64,000 nucleotides of DNA from Limnobacter parvus (GTDB lineage Bacteria > Pseudomonadota > Gammaproteobacteria > Burkholderiales > Burkholderiaceae_B). Location: positions 124,001 through 188,000 of the forward strand of contig NZ_JANKHG010000027.1 in assembly GCF_024623725.1 (NCBI RefSeq), in the 5' to 3' direction. Positions within the stretch are counted from its first letter, which is position 1, and every line of letters starts with the position of its first letter. Shown one piece after another: positions 36,509 through 45,113 of the stretch. The translations under genes and the position numbers were made by a program. The notes beneath the pieces were generated by a model, which was not told the origin of the DNA, did no database searches, and saw only the letters and a program-made list of their open reading frames with translations.

Positions 36509-36812
36509 AACTTTTTATTTGGCCATGGCAGTGGTGTTAAGTTTGCTGGGAATGTGTTGGCTGGCCTTGTCGATGGATGTGCACTGGGCGCAAACGAGGC
36601 AAATTGCACTGGCCGACAACAAGCCGCCGCGCAAGCTGCTGAAGGTGCTGGGTAGTCTCGCGCTGTTGCTTTCATTGGCGCTGTGTCTGCTTGCAGACAG
36701 GCCATCGATTGCTGTGCTGGTTTGGGTCATGTTGATGGCGGGCTCAGCTGCCTTTCTGGCTTGGGGCTTGTCGAAAAAGCCCCAAGTGCTGAAGGTGTGC
36801 TGGCCCTTTTAA
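36501..36812 (+). CDS. DUF3325 membrane protein, iron-uptake cassette
   Basis: 103-residue protein with three helices, typical DUF3325 (starts MSETFYLAMAVVLSLLGMCW, then ALSMDVHWAQ). The third member of the iron cassette, with its ATG inside the PepSY gene and CGAGG 6 bases upstream. Function unknown. The stop is one base from the convergent stop of the next gene. Confidence 0.82.
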   Translation: MSETFYLAMAVVLSLLGMCWLALSMDVHWAQTRQIALADNKPPRKLLKVLGSLALLLSLALCLLADRPSIAVLVWVMLMAGSAAFLAWGLSKKPQVLKVCWPF

Positions 36813-36813
36813 C

Positions 36814-37116
36814 TTACTTGCCGCCTTTCGGCTTTGCCTTGGGCTTGGGTTTTGGCTCGGCTTTGTTGTCAGTTTTTACTTCTGACTTGGATCCCGTTTT
36901 CGATTCTGCTTTGGTGTCTGCTTTGGGTTTTGCCGGGGCAGGTTTCGAAGCGCTTGTCATTGCTTTCACGTTTTCCGTGGTCGCTTTATTAATCGCAGCT
37001 GTAACTTGCCGTTTGGCCTGTGAAGTGGCCTGTGCACGTGCCGCGCCGGTTATCTGATTGAAGCCACTAAGCCACATGCTCATAAAAGGGTTTGCTTTTA
37101 ACCAAGGGTTGTTCAT
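36814..37116 (-). CDS. Small Lys/Pro/Ala-rich protein, phasin-like N-terminus
   Basis: 100 residues. The N-terminal half (NPWLKANPFMSMWLSGFNQI, then AARAQATSQAKRQVTAA) faintly resembles short phasins that coat polyhydroxyalkanoate granules. The C-terminal 45 residues are low-complexity Lys/Pro/Ala/Ser with alternating acidic residues. AAAGGAGG upstream gives strong translation. It is the last of a four-gene operon after the hemerythrin gene. The phasin assignment is weak. Confidence 0.6.
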   Translation of the reverse strand: MNNPWLKANPFMSMWLSGFNQITGAARAQATSQAKRQVTAAINKATTENVKAMTSASKPAPAKPKADTKAESKTGSKSEVKTDNKAEPKPKPKAKPKGGK

Positions 37117-37130
37117 GGTGAGTTCCTCCT

Positions 37131-37616
37131 TTAATCCCGTTCCGCAAGTAAATCGATCTTGCGCTCTGCCATCAATGCGCCAAGTTCGTCCAAATCCAGT
37201 GAGTCGGTTTTGGCTTTTGTGAACATTTCGCTTTGCTCCTCTTTCACATGGTGTTTTACATACTCAGACAGCACCTTCACCTTCGCGTCGTAGTCCTCGC
37301 CATCGGGTTCGATGCCTTCGATTTGCTCAATTAAACTCATCATCGTTGCGTGTTCCACTGTGGCTTCGGGAACCAGCATTTTGTCTTCATGTGCTGCTTT
37401 GAATGCAGGGTAAAAAATTTCCTCTTCAAGCTGGGCATGCACACTTAACTCCGCACAAATTTCAGCGACAAGTTCTTTTTTTTCTTCGTCAGATTCTGCT
37501 TTTTCATACTCCTCAAACAAGGCATTTACCTTTTCATGGTCGGCTTTCAACATTGACACTGCGTCCATTTCTGTTTCAGTGGTGTCGAATATTTCGGTGT
37601 TTCGTGTGTCGGTCAT
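37131..37616 (-). CDS. Hemerythrin HHE-domain protein
   Basis: 161-residue four-helix protein with the His/Glu pattern of a di-iron hemerythrin: ADHEKVNALFEEYE (His27), VHAQLEEEIFYPAF, VEHATMMSLIEQIE and YVKHHVKEEQSEMF. Such proteins bind or sense oxygen, NO or iron, or protect against oxidative stress. The start is at MTDTRN (37616), with GGAGA seven bases upstream; a longer frame would enter the small upstream peptide gene. Its neighbours suggest a stress-response operon. Confidence 0.88.
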   Translation of the reverse strand: MTDTRNTEIFDTTETEMDAVSMLKADHEKVNALFEEYEKAESDEEKKELVAEICAELSVHAQLEEEIFYPAFKAAHEDKMLVPEATVEHATMMSLIEQIEGIEPDGEDYDAKVKVLSEYVKHHVKEEQSEMFTKAKTDSLDLDELGALMAERKIDLLAERD

Positions 37617-37632
37617 GGTGTTTCTCCTGGGT

Positions 37633-37707
37633 TCAAAATACAAAGATCGCGAGCAGAATGATGATGGGTATGGGGATCCCTAAAAACAGCAACATTAGTG
37701 AGCGCAT
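37633..37707 (-). CDS. 24-residue hydrophobic membrane peptide
   Basis: A tiny gene between the membrane protein and hemerythrin genes. Translation from ATG 37705-37707 begins MRSLMLLFLG, continues IPIPIIILLA, and ends at TGA 37633-37635. The whole peptide is one membrane helix with a GIPIPIII core. Short peptides with this core occur in many proteobacteria, often near stress genes (from memory, not searched). Seventeen bases separate it from the hemerythrin ATG, and 12 from the upstream gene. Its ribosome-binding site is weak (AAGG), so it may be coupled to the upstream gene. Confidence 0.6.
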   Translation of the reverse strand: MRSLMLLFLGIPIPIIILLAIFVF

Positions 37708-37719
37708 GGTATGGGGGCC

Positions 37720-38469
37720 TTATAAGGTGGAGTGATCGGTGTTGATTGCATCACGTTGCTTGCCACCGAACGTGGCGGACAAACTTGCGGCAAATGCGCC
37801 AATTAACAGAGCCACAAAAATCCACAAAGCAGCATATGCAGATGCTTCACGGGCGGCTTCTGTGGCTTCTTTTCTAGATTCTTCCGACCCTTGTATTTCG
37901 TTTTGAACCCGTGTGTAAATTTCGCTGACACGTTGCTCCATGTCCTGCTGCGATATGCCTGTTCCTTGAGATTCGTTGGCCGCCATTGCTGCCATGGTCG
38001 CTGTGTTGCTGACATTACTGACCATGGACGCTCCTCCACTCAAAATGGATCCAATGACCGAAGTAAGAAGTACTGCCGTGACCAAGGATGCGACTGCCCA
38101 TGCAAGAAAGCCATGTGCGGTATCCCGGAAATAGATTTCATCGTTGTGAACATCAACCCATTTGGTGCGCAACCTGCCAGCCAGATAACCGCCCAATGCA
38201 GAAGAAAGAAGCTGTGTGACAGTGAGCCAGATGATGGTCGACATCCCGAAGCTTTCAGCACTGATTCCCTCATTCGCCCAAGGCGACACGGAGGACAAAC
38301 CCAGGCCCATTCCAAGAATGAGCAAGATGAGAGACAGCGCGGCAGCGCCAGCGGCGCCTGCCACAATGGCACCCCATGAAACGGCGCTAGGGCTTAAAGA
38401 ACGCGAGTTGTTGTTGACGTTGTAGCCGTAATCCTGAGGATGGGTAGTGGCGGTGGTCGTGGTATTCAT
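37720..38469 (-). CDS. Membrane protein of unknown function, stress operon
   Basis: 249 residues: a polar Thr/Asn-rich N-terminus, then paired helices (SWGAIVAGAAGAAALSLILL; IIWLTVTQLLSSALGGYLAG), a short loop with HNDEIYFRDTAHGFLAWAVA, a soluble stretch rich in Gln/Glu (about 165-215), and a last helix (YAALWIFVALLIGAFAASLS). Similar proteins in Burkholderiales are annotated PhnA-like or hypothetical. AAGGACT five bases upstream supports the start. First gene of the operon with the 24-residue peptide, hemerythrin and Lys-rich protein. Confidence 0.75.
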   Translation of the reverse strand: MNTTTTATTHPQDYGYNVNNNSRSLSPSAVSWGAIVAGAAGAAALSLILLILGMGLGLSSVSPWANEGISAESFGMSTIIWLTVTQLLSSALGGYLAGRLRTKWVDVHNDEIYFRDTAHGFLAWAVASLVTAVLLTSVIGSILSGGASMVSNVSNTATMAAMAANESQGTGISQQDMEQRVSEIYTRVQNEIQGSEESRKEATEAAREASAYAALWIFVALLIGAFAASLSATFGGKQRDAINTDHSTL

Positions 38470-38566
38470 TGGCAGTCCTTAACATTGACAAGATCTTGCA
38501 ATGTAGTGGGCCGCTGAAATCACGTCTGTTGGGGGGCGCACATAACCAGGGCATGCCTGGAAATGA

Positions 38567-38592
38567 CACTGCCACCGCAGAGGGTGGCAGTG
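38567..38592. other. Hairpin downstream of ahpF
   Basis: CACTGCCACC (38567-38576) pairs perfectly with GGTGGCAGTG (38583-38592), loop six bases. It lies 39 bases past the ahpF stop. No T-run follows on the minus strand, so it may protect the mRNA 3' end or work with Rho. Confidence 0.4.
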
Positions 38593-38630
38593 AGGTGATT
38601 GCCTCGACCAATTGGCCGAAAGCGCATCGT

Positions 38631-40205
38631 TTACTGACGAATCAAATGATCAAATGCCGCCAATGAAGCATTTGCACCTTCGCCCATGGCGATGATGATC
38701 TGCTTGTAGGGTGCTGTTGTGCAGTCGCCTGCAGCAAATACGCCTTCCATGCTGGTGTGGCCTTTGTGGTCCACCACAATTTCGCCGTGTTTGCTCAATT
38801 CCAGCGTGCCTTTCAGCCAATCGGTGTTGGGCAACAAACCGATTTGAACAAAAATGCCTTCCAGTTCAACCTGCTTTGTTTCGTCAGTTGCACGGTCTTT
38901 GTAGCTCAGGCCGTACACCTTGGTGCCATTGCCGTTTACCTCGGTGGTCAGTGCATTCAAAATCACTTTCACATTGGGCAGGCTGTACAGTTTTTTCTGC
39001 AACACAGCGTCGGCTTTCAACTTGGTGTCGAATTCAAACAAGGTGACTTCTTTCACAATGCCAGCCAGGTCAATGGCGGCTTCAACACCGCTATTGCCAC
39101 CACCAATTACCGCAACACGTTTGCCTTTGTACAGGGGACCATCACAGTGCGGACAATAAGCCACACCTTTGTTGCGGTACTCGGCTTCGCCGGGCACATT
39201 CATTTCGCGCCAGCGTGCGCCGGTGCTAAGAATAATTGTTTTGCTGCTCAGCTTCGCGCCATTTTCGAGTTCAACTTCCACCTTGCCGTCATCCAGTTTT
39301 TTCAAACCTTTAGCACGTTGCAGGTTCATCACATCAATGTCGTATTCTTTCACGTGCTGCTCAAGCGCGGCAACCAGTTTCGGACCTTCGGTTTCTTTCA
39401 CGGAAATGAAGTTTTCAATGCCAAGTGTGTCCAATACCTGGCCACCAAATTTCTCGGTGACCACGCCGGTTTTCACGCCCTTGCGTGCGGCATAAATTGC
39501 AGCGGCTGCGCCAGCGGGGCCACCACCGATAATCAACACATCAAACTCGCCTTTGGCGTTTAACTTGGCTGCGTCTTTCTCGGCGGCGCCAGTGTCCAGC
39601 TTGGCAACAATCTCTTCCAGTGTCATGCGGCCAGAACCGAAGCTTTCCGTGCTGGTGCCACCTTGAACGCTTTGGAACACCGTGGGTACCGCCATCACCT
39701 TGCGTTGTTCCACAAGCGGCTGGAACATGCCACCATCAATCATGGTGTGGCTAAATGCGGGGTTCAACGCCGCGATGGTGTTGAATGCCTGCACCACGTC
39801 GGGGCAGTTGTGGCAGCTCAACGAAATCACTGTTTCAAAATGACCGCCATTCGCGGGCGCTTGCAGGTCCTTGATCTGTTCGATGACGTCAGCTTCCACT
39901 TTGGGTGGGTGACCGCCAACATGCAACAGGCCCAGCAACAGCGATGTGAATTCATGCCCCATGGGCAAACCGGCAAAACGCACGCGACCTTCTTCACCTT
40001 TTTTGGCAATAGAAAATGAAGGGCGCAGATTGTATTCACCGTCGAGGCGAACAGACACCTGGTCTGAACACTCACCAATTTCCTGAACAAGCTGTTCCAT
40101 GTCGCGTGCTTTTTCGCTATTGTCCAGCGATGCCACCAATTCAATGGGGTGGCGCAGCATCTGCAGATAGGTCTTCAGTTGTTGTTTGATGTTTGCATCG
40201 AGCAT
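38631..40205 (-). CDS. ahpF: Alkyl hydroperoxide reductase subunit F
   Basis: 524-residue flavoprotein that uses NADH to re-reduce AhpC. The N-terminal double thioredoxin fold carries CHNC (in [12 protein letters not shown]). The FAD motif is [21 protein letters not shown], the redox CPHC ([10 protein letters not shown]) precedes [20 protein letters not shown] for NADH, and the end reads [20 protein letters not shown]. The length is standard. It lies 96 bases after ahpC on the same strand, with a hairpin in the gap. Cytoplasmic. Confidence 0.97.
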   Translation of the reverse strand: MLDANIKQQLKTYLQMLRHPIELVASLDNSEKARDMEQLVQEIGECSDQVSVRLDGEYNLRPSFSIAKKGEEGRVRFAGLPMGHEFTSLLLGLLHVGGHPPKVEADVIEQIKDLQAPANGGHFETVISLSCHNCPDVVQAFNTIAALNPAFSHTMIDGGMFQPLVEQRKVMAVPTVFQSVQGGTSTESFGSGRMTLEEIVAKLDTGAAEKDAAKLNAKGEFDVLIIGGGPAGAAAAIYAARKGVKTGVVTEKFGGQVLDTLGIENFISVKETEGPKLVAALEQHVKEYDIDVMNLQRAKGLKKLDDGKVEVELENGAKLSSKTIILSTGARWREMNVPGEAEYRNKGVAYCPHCDGPLYKGKRVAVIGGGNSGVEAAIDLAGIVKEVTLFEFDTKLKADAVLQKKLYSLPNVKVILNALTTEVNGNGTKVYGLSYKDRATDETKQVELEGIFVQIGLLPNTDWLKGTLELSKHGEIVVDHKGHTSMEGVFAAGDCTTAPYKQIIIAMGEGANASLAAFDHLIRQ

Positions 40206-40248
40206 GGGGTACTCCGAGGGGTGTTCGTCGATTGTTTTTGAACATTCG

Positions 40249-40275
40249 CCGCTCCCTTGTGGGGAGCGGTTTTTT
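40249..40275 (+). terminator. Hairpin with T-run in the ahpC-ahpF gap
   Basis: CCGCTCCC (40249-40256) pairs with GGGAGCGG (40262-40269) and is followed by six Ts on the plus strand. For the minus-strand ahpC-ahpF transcript it is a stem-loop without a T-tract, which may only attenuate or stabilise the mRNA; for antisense transcription it is a full intrinsic terminator. Confidence 0.6.
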
Positions 40276-40301
40276 ACAACAAATTCAAAGGTGATTTGAA
40301 T

Positions 40302-40865
40302 TTAGATTTTGCCAACCAGGTCCAGTGATGGAGTCAAGGCTGCGTCGCCTTCTTTCCACTTGGCTGGGCAAGCCTGGCCTGGGTTCTTTGCAATGTACTG
40401 GGCAGCCTGAATCTTGCGCTTCAGTTCAGATGCATCACGGCCGATACCCAGATCGTGAACTTCCATGACCTTGATCACGCCCTGTGGGTCCATTACGAAT
40501 GTACCGCGCAGTGCCAGACCTTCTTCTTCAATCATTACGCCAAAGTTGCGTGTAATTTGACCAGTGGGGTCACCAATCATTGGAAAGCGGATCTTGCCAA
40601 TTGTTTCTGTGGCATCAGCCCAGGCTTTGTGGGTGTAGTGCGTGTCTGTTGAAACAGAGAATACTTCCACGCCCATCGATTTCAGTTCTTCATACTGGTC
40701 AGCCAGGTCGCCCAGTTCAGTGGGGCACACGAAGGTGAAGTCGGCTGGGTAAAAGAAGAACACAGACCATTTGCCCATGACATCGGCTTCGGTCAGTTGA
40801 ATTTCTTTGCCATTCCAAAATGCTGTTGCTTTGAAAGGCTTGATTGCTGTGTTGATCAAAGACAT
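40302..40865 (-). CDS. ahpC: Alkyl hydroperoxide reductase subunit C (peroxiredoxin)
   Basis: 187-residue typical two-Cys peroxiredoxin, the main scavenger of low-level peroxide. Peroxidatic Cys47 lies in FTFVCPTE and resolving Cys166 in GQACPAKW. It is reduced by AhpF, encoded downstream. GGAG precedes the ATG. The promoter upstream has good -35 and -10 hexamers and an OxyR-like site right behind the -35. Confidence 0.98.
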   Translation of the reverse strand: MSLINTAIKPFKATAFWNGKEIQLTEADVMGKWSVFFFYPADFTFVCPTELGDLADQYEELKSMGVEVFSVSTDTHYTHKAWADATETIGKIRFPMIGDPTGQITRNFGVMIEEEGLALRGTFVMDPQGVIKVMEVHDLGIGRDASELKRKIQAAQYIAKNPGQACPAKWKEGDAALTPSLDLVGKI

Positions 40866-40915
40866 TTGATGATCTCCAAAAAGTTAATGAACAGTCAGTT
40901 AATTAATCACCGCCA

Positions 40916-40982
40916 ATTCTACAGAAGAAATTGTGCGATTGCAAAATTTAATTGAGTTATTGAAGTGATTGTCATTCGCTAT
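40916..40982 (-). promoter_or_regulatory. Candidate OxyR-controlled ahpC promoter
   Basis: On the minus strand: -35 TTGCAA (40939-40944), 17-base spacer, -10 TAGAAT (40916-40921). Directly upstream (40946-40982) four tetranucleotides ATAG, CAAT, ATAA and AAAT occur at exact 11-base steps, matching 12 of 16 positions of the OxyR pattern ATAG-N7-CTAT-N7-ATAG-N7-CTAT. The placement next to the -35 is that of an OxyR-activated promoter. Confidence 0.6.
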
Positions 40983-41192
40983 CGTATTTTTTGGTCCTGA
41001 ATTTTTGAATGTAAGTGCTTAGCCCGCAAAGAAAAAGAAATCAAGCAGTCTATGGTCCGGTCTGGTATTTTAATTTTTCTGGAATAAGTACTCTATTTTT
41101 GGGCGCTCTGCTTCCTAAGGTAGAGTTAATTGATGGTGAATGCTGCAACGCGGCACACAAAAAGAATGACTCCACGCAGTCAAACGGCGCAG

Positions 41193-41241
41193 TTGACAGT
41201 CGACCATTATTTTGCGAATATAAACAAAAATCATTCTCATT
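41193..41241 (+). promoter_or_regulatory. Promoter with Fur-like site before the sigma-FecR gene
   Basis: -35 TTGACA (41193-41198) and -10 GAATAT (41216-41221) are 17 bases apart. Just downstream AAATCATTCTCATT (41228-41241) reads in reverse as AATGAGAATGATTT, a common form of Fur box. Fur bound there would cover the start of transcription. Confidence 0.6.
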
Positions 41242-41305
41242 AAAGAGATGAGGTATTTTTGTTTTCATCACAACTTGCCCATCTCAATTCCGGAGTTTTC
41301 CTATC

Positions 41306-42649
41306 ATGCACCGCGAGGCCAGCGGCACTCTTCAACGACATGTTCTGGATATAGAGTTTGCTCACTGCTACGGTCAACATGCGGATTGGTTGGCGGCGTG
41401 GTTTCAACGTCGTTTGGCTTGTAATGGTGCGGCCAGTGAGTTGGCTCAAGAGGTATTCTTGAGGTTGTATGAGCAGCGCCAACAATTGCCAGCCATTCGT
41501 GAGCCTAGGGCCTGGTTGACCGCAGTGGCTCATGGCCTGCTGGTTAATCATTATCGGCGGGTAGACCTTGAGAAGGCGTATCTGGCAGCGCTTTCATCTT
41601 TCCCCAGCGATAACACGCCTGGCCCGGAACAAAAGGCGGTGTTGTTTGAAACACTTCTTGAGTTGGATCAATGCTTGCGGGACTTGCCAAGAAAAGTTCG
41701 TTATGCATTTTTACAGGCTCAACTTGAAGGCAAAAAGCAGCAGGAGATTGCCGGTGATCTGGGCGTTTCGCTGAGCATGGTCAAAAAGTACATTGCCCAA
41801 GCTCAAAAGCGTTGCTCGGGTGTTGAACAAGCCGCATTAAATTTTTCAAATCTGGATGCAAGGCAACGGTTAATGTCGTCCAGGGCCCTGGCTACCATGC
41901 CGCGTTTTAGTCGCCGTGCCGTACTGAAATCCCTCGCGGTACTGTTCGGCTCCGGCGGGCTGTTTTATGGTTATCATCGCAGCGATTATTCCGCAGACTG
42001 GACTAGTGCCAAAGGCGAAATCCAAACCCAAATATTGCCCGATGGCAGCGAGTTGACTCTCGATTCCGACACCGCTGTTGATTTGACATTTACAGCAACT
42101 CAAAAGCTGATCGTTTTGCGCCGTGGCCGAGTCATGATCAACACTGCAAGCACATCGAGAACAAATGATTTGAAGCCGATGGTGCGCACTCGCGAGGGTT
42201 TTGTGCAAGCGATGGGAACTGTGTTCTCGGTTGAACAGGGCGCTCAAAGCACCCTGGTTGAGGTGTTTGAGGACAGTGTGCAGTGGCTTCCTTTGGCGAG
42301 TGGGGACACTCATTTGTTGAAAGCTGGTGAACAGGCGGAATTTGGCAGATACGGACTGATTTCGCATCAAACCGTTTCCGGCGAAAAATCGGCTTGGGTA
42401 CGTGGTTTGTATGTGGCCAGTTCGGTGACCTTGAAAGAATGGGCGGCTGAAATGAATCGATACCGAACAGCCACTTTGTATTGCGATAAGGCAGTCGAAA
42501 GCTGGCTTGTTTCCGGAACATTTCCGTTGAATCAACCTGAAGTTGCTTTGATGGCATTGCAAGATGCCTTGCCGGTCCAGTTGATTCAGCACAATACATT
42601 GGCTGCCTCAGGTCCTGTGCTATTGGTGGCACGAGATCAGGCTGAATAA
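41306..42649 (+). CDS. Fused ECF sigma factor and FecR-like anti-sigma/transducer
   Basis: 447 residues in one continuous frame. Residues 12-85 form a FecI-type sigma region 2 (FAHCYGQHADWLAAWFQRRL, ELAQEVFLRLYEQ), and 112-168 region 4 (LPRKVRYAFL, GKKQQEIAGDLGVSLSMVKK). After a short linker, a membrane helix at about 204-222 follows a basic FSRRAVLK, then a periplasmic FecR domain (about 230-345: LPDGSELTLDSDTAVDL, GFVQAMGTVFSVE) and a C-terminal receptor-contact part. FecI and FecR are normally separate; Pseudomonas putida IutY is a known fused precedent. The usual cytoplasmic anti-sigma domain of FecR is almost absent. It precedes its presumed STN-type TonB receptor and is likely iron-repressed. 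Confidence 0.88.
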   Translation: MHREASGTLQRHVLDIEFAHCYGQHADWLAAWFQRRLACNGAASELAQEVFLRLYEQRQQLPAIREPRAWLTAVAHGLLVNHYRRVDLEKAYLAALSSFPSDNTPGPEQKAVLFETLLELDQCLRDLPRKVRYAFLQAQLEGKKQQEIAGDLGVSLSMVKKYIAQAQKRCSGVEQAALNFSNLDARQRLMSSRALATMPRFSRRAVLKSLAVLFGSGGLFYGYHRSDYSADWTSAKGEIQTQILPDGSELTLDSDTAVDLTFTATQKLIVLRRGRVMINTASTSRTNDLKPMVRTREGFVQAMGTVFSVEQGAQSTLVEVFEDSVQWLPLASGDTHLLKAGEQAEFGRYGLISHQTVSGEKSAWVRGLYVASSVTLKEWAAEMNRYRTATLYCDKAVESWLVSGTFPLNQPEVALMALQDALPVQLIQHNTLAASGPVLLVARDQAE

Positions 42650-42695
42650 ATGTCGAATGTTTGGTGTACTTTTTCTTTTTTCAATTGGCATATGA

Positions 42696-42714
42696 GTTGA
42701 ACCTTTATTTCAAC
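42696..42714. other. Inverted repeat before TonB receptor
   Basis: GTTGAA (42696-42701) and TTCAAC (42709-42714) are inverted repeats seven bases apart, 27 bases before the receptor ATG. Possibly part of the sigma-factor-dependent promoter region. Weak. Confidence 0.25.
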
Positions 42715-42740
42715 CCATTTGATAAATTGGAAAATTTCTC

Positions 42741-45113
42741 ATGTCTTCTTCATTTGCTTTGCCCCGCAAGTTAAGCCCAATCGTACTGGGCCTACACCTG
42801 GCCATGACCGGCCTTGCCAGCGCCGCGTTTTTCACAAGCTCGTCAGCTTATGCGCAGCAAAGTTCAATTGATATACCGGCAGGATCTTTGTCGGTCTCGT
42901 TGAATATGCTCGCGCAGCAGCGCGGTGTGGTGTTGTCATATGACCCGGCATTGCTCAATGGTTTGAGCAACTCCACCCTGAAAGGTAAATACACTTTCGA
43001 GCAGGCAGCCATGCAATTATTGGCGGGAACTGGTGTGGTTTTGCAGCCTACATCGGTCGGCTATACCCTGGTTAAAAATTCACCTGCTGGCGCGTCAACC
43101 CTAAAGGCGGTGACAGTGACAGCCGAGGGTGAGCCCGTGTATGGCGCTTCAACAGCGGCTGGATTCTCTGCGAAGAATGCAAAAATTGGCGTATTGGGCG
43201 AGCGCTCATTGCTGGAAACGCCATTCTCGGTGAATGTCATTTCAGGGGAGTAACTTGAAAACGCAGGTGTGAAGAACCTGGCTAGCCTGGTGCGCCTCGA
43301 TCCTTCCTTGACCAGCTCATTTTCTGCAGTGGGCTACTACGATGCCATTTCAATTCGCGGTTTGAGCCTGAATAACTGGACCAATTATTATAAGAATGGA
43401 TTGCTGTTTGCGAACCAAGCGAAAACGCCTTTTGAGAATATCGAGCGCGTTGAAGTGATGCGTGGATTGAGCGGATTTTTACAAGGTTTCGCTGCACCGG
43501 GCGGTGCGATTAACTATGTCACTGAACGCCCAACGCCTACCTGGCAGCGAAAGGCAGAGATTGCGATGGACGAGTTCGGCACATTCATGCCGGGTATCGA
43601 TGTGGGTGGGCCTTTGACCGAAGACGGTCGTTTGGGCATTCGAATCAATGCTGCAGGGGGACAGGAAAATTTCTTTGTAGACGATGTCGAAACAGATCGT
43701 GGTTTCGCTTCGATCGCATTGGACTGGCTTGCTACTGATCGACTGAGCATACAATTTGATGCACAGGTGGATCAACGTGAGGGAACGACACAACCCTCGC
43801 TTGAGGTTGACACCAATGGTCAGGTTCCTCAAGGCGTAGACCCTTCGCGATATCTGGGTCAACCATGGGCTTCTTATGACACGCTCACCCGAGAGTATGC
43901 ACTTGCAGCCGACTTCAGAATCAATGCCCAATGGAATGCATCATTCAAGATCAATGATGCGCACCTGTATCGCGATGATTTCAGTGCAAACATTGGGAAC
44001 ATCCAACCCAATGGCGATTTTGACATTCAGGAATACAAATCGATTGGTGAGGTGCGCGATTCCCGCAATATGGAACTTGCGGTGAGGGGGGATTTGACCT
44101 GGGGTTCGATACGTCACGAAGTGGCTGCAGGTTACACACAAAGAAAACTGGCCGCCGTTTTTGGTAACAGCGTTTTTAGAACGGTGGGTACCTCGAATCT
44201 CTACAACCATGTGATTATTGCAGACCCAAATGGTGTGCCAGGCGAACCCAGTTTGGCCATTTTGAATCGTGACAAAGGTGTGTTTGTGTCCGACTTCATT
44301 ACTTTCAATGAACAGTGGCAGGCCCTTTTGGGTTTGCGCAGATCAGAAGTGGAGTTTTTCTCAGCCTTTAGTCCTACAGTGTATGAAGACACGGTGACCA
44401 CACCAACCGTGGCTTTGATTTACATGCCAGTGCCGAGTACTTCAATTTACGCCAGCTACCTTGAAGGCTTGGAGCAGGGGGGCACTGCGCCAGGCAGTGC
44501 AAACAATCGAAATGAACAACTTGAGCCTGTCACTGCCGAGCAAACTGAAATTGGTGTGAAAACTGAATGGTTCAATGGTGAATTGATCACCACAGCGGCA
44601 CTGTTTGAAACCGAGGTTCCACTCAGTTATCTGGACCAATCCAGCAATGTGTTTGGCTATTTCGGAACACGTCGTCACCGTGGCCTGGAACTGACTGGCA
44701 CAGGCCAGGTTTGGAAAGGTGGGCGGCTTAACGCGGGTTTGGTTGCTCTGGATGCAAAGTCGTTAAATACCGGCACGCCAGCCAATGATGGCAAGGTACC
44801 GCAGGGAGTTGCCGAACGGCAGGCCACCTTGTGGCTGGATCAAGCCACTGGCATTCGAGGTCTTAGCGCACAGCTGGGCGTGCGCCACTCTGGCAAACGC
44901 GCTTTGGATGCGACCAACTCGGTGTTTTTACCTGCCTGGACAGTCGCGGATGTGGGTTTGCGCTACACAACCAAACTGCAAGGAAGGAATGCGACTGTGG
45001 GTGTGCTGGTTCAAAACATCGCCGACAAAACCTACTTCAACGAAGGTTCGTTTCGAAATATCTATTTCGGCAGCAAGCGAGCAGTCAGTTTGACAACGAG
45101 CCTGGAGTTTTAA
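42741..45113 (+). pseudogene. TonB-dependent ferrisiderophore transducer interrupted by an ochre stop
   Basis: An outer-membrane siderophore receptor of FecA/FpvA type. The signal peptide ends near Ala38. An STN signalling domain follows (about 45-105), which contacts a FecR-type partner, then the plug and a 22-strand barrel ending in a C-terminal Phe (TSLEF). At codon 171 the frame has TAA (43251-43253) where relatives usually have Gln; flanking residues VNVISGE and LENAGVKNL read on in the same frame, so a single C-to-T change (CAA to TAA) explains it. The two halves are 170 and 614 codons (second from GTG 43269, no good ribosome-binding site). As sequenced the receptor should be non-functional unless the stop is read through. 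Confidence 0.85.

Larger units (their letters stand above)
40866..41305. other. Divergent regulatory region ahpC / sigma-FecR fusion
   Basis: 440 bases without a supported gene. The left part carries the ahpC promoter and an OxyR-like site reading leftward (40916-40982). The right part carries a TTGACA-type promoter and a Fur-like site reading rightward (41193-41241). A 78-codon open frame from 41015 has no coding character or ribosome-binding site. Confidence 0.6.

Noticed and set aside
41015-41251. 78-codon open frame between ahpC and the sigma-FecR gene
   Set aside because: No ribosome-binding site or family, and it overlaps the predicted promoter and Fur-like site.
42640-42740. Possible frameshift making an artificial sigma-FecR fusion
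   Set aside because: The fusion is a single intact frame with a plausible linker and helix, and a known precedent exists; no shift is needed.
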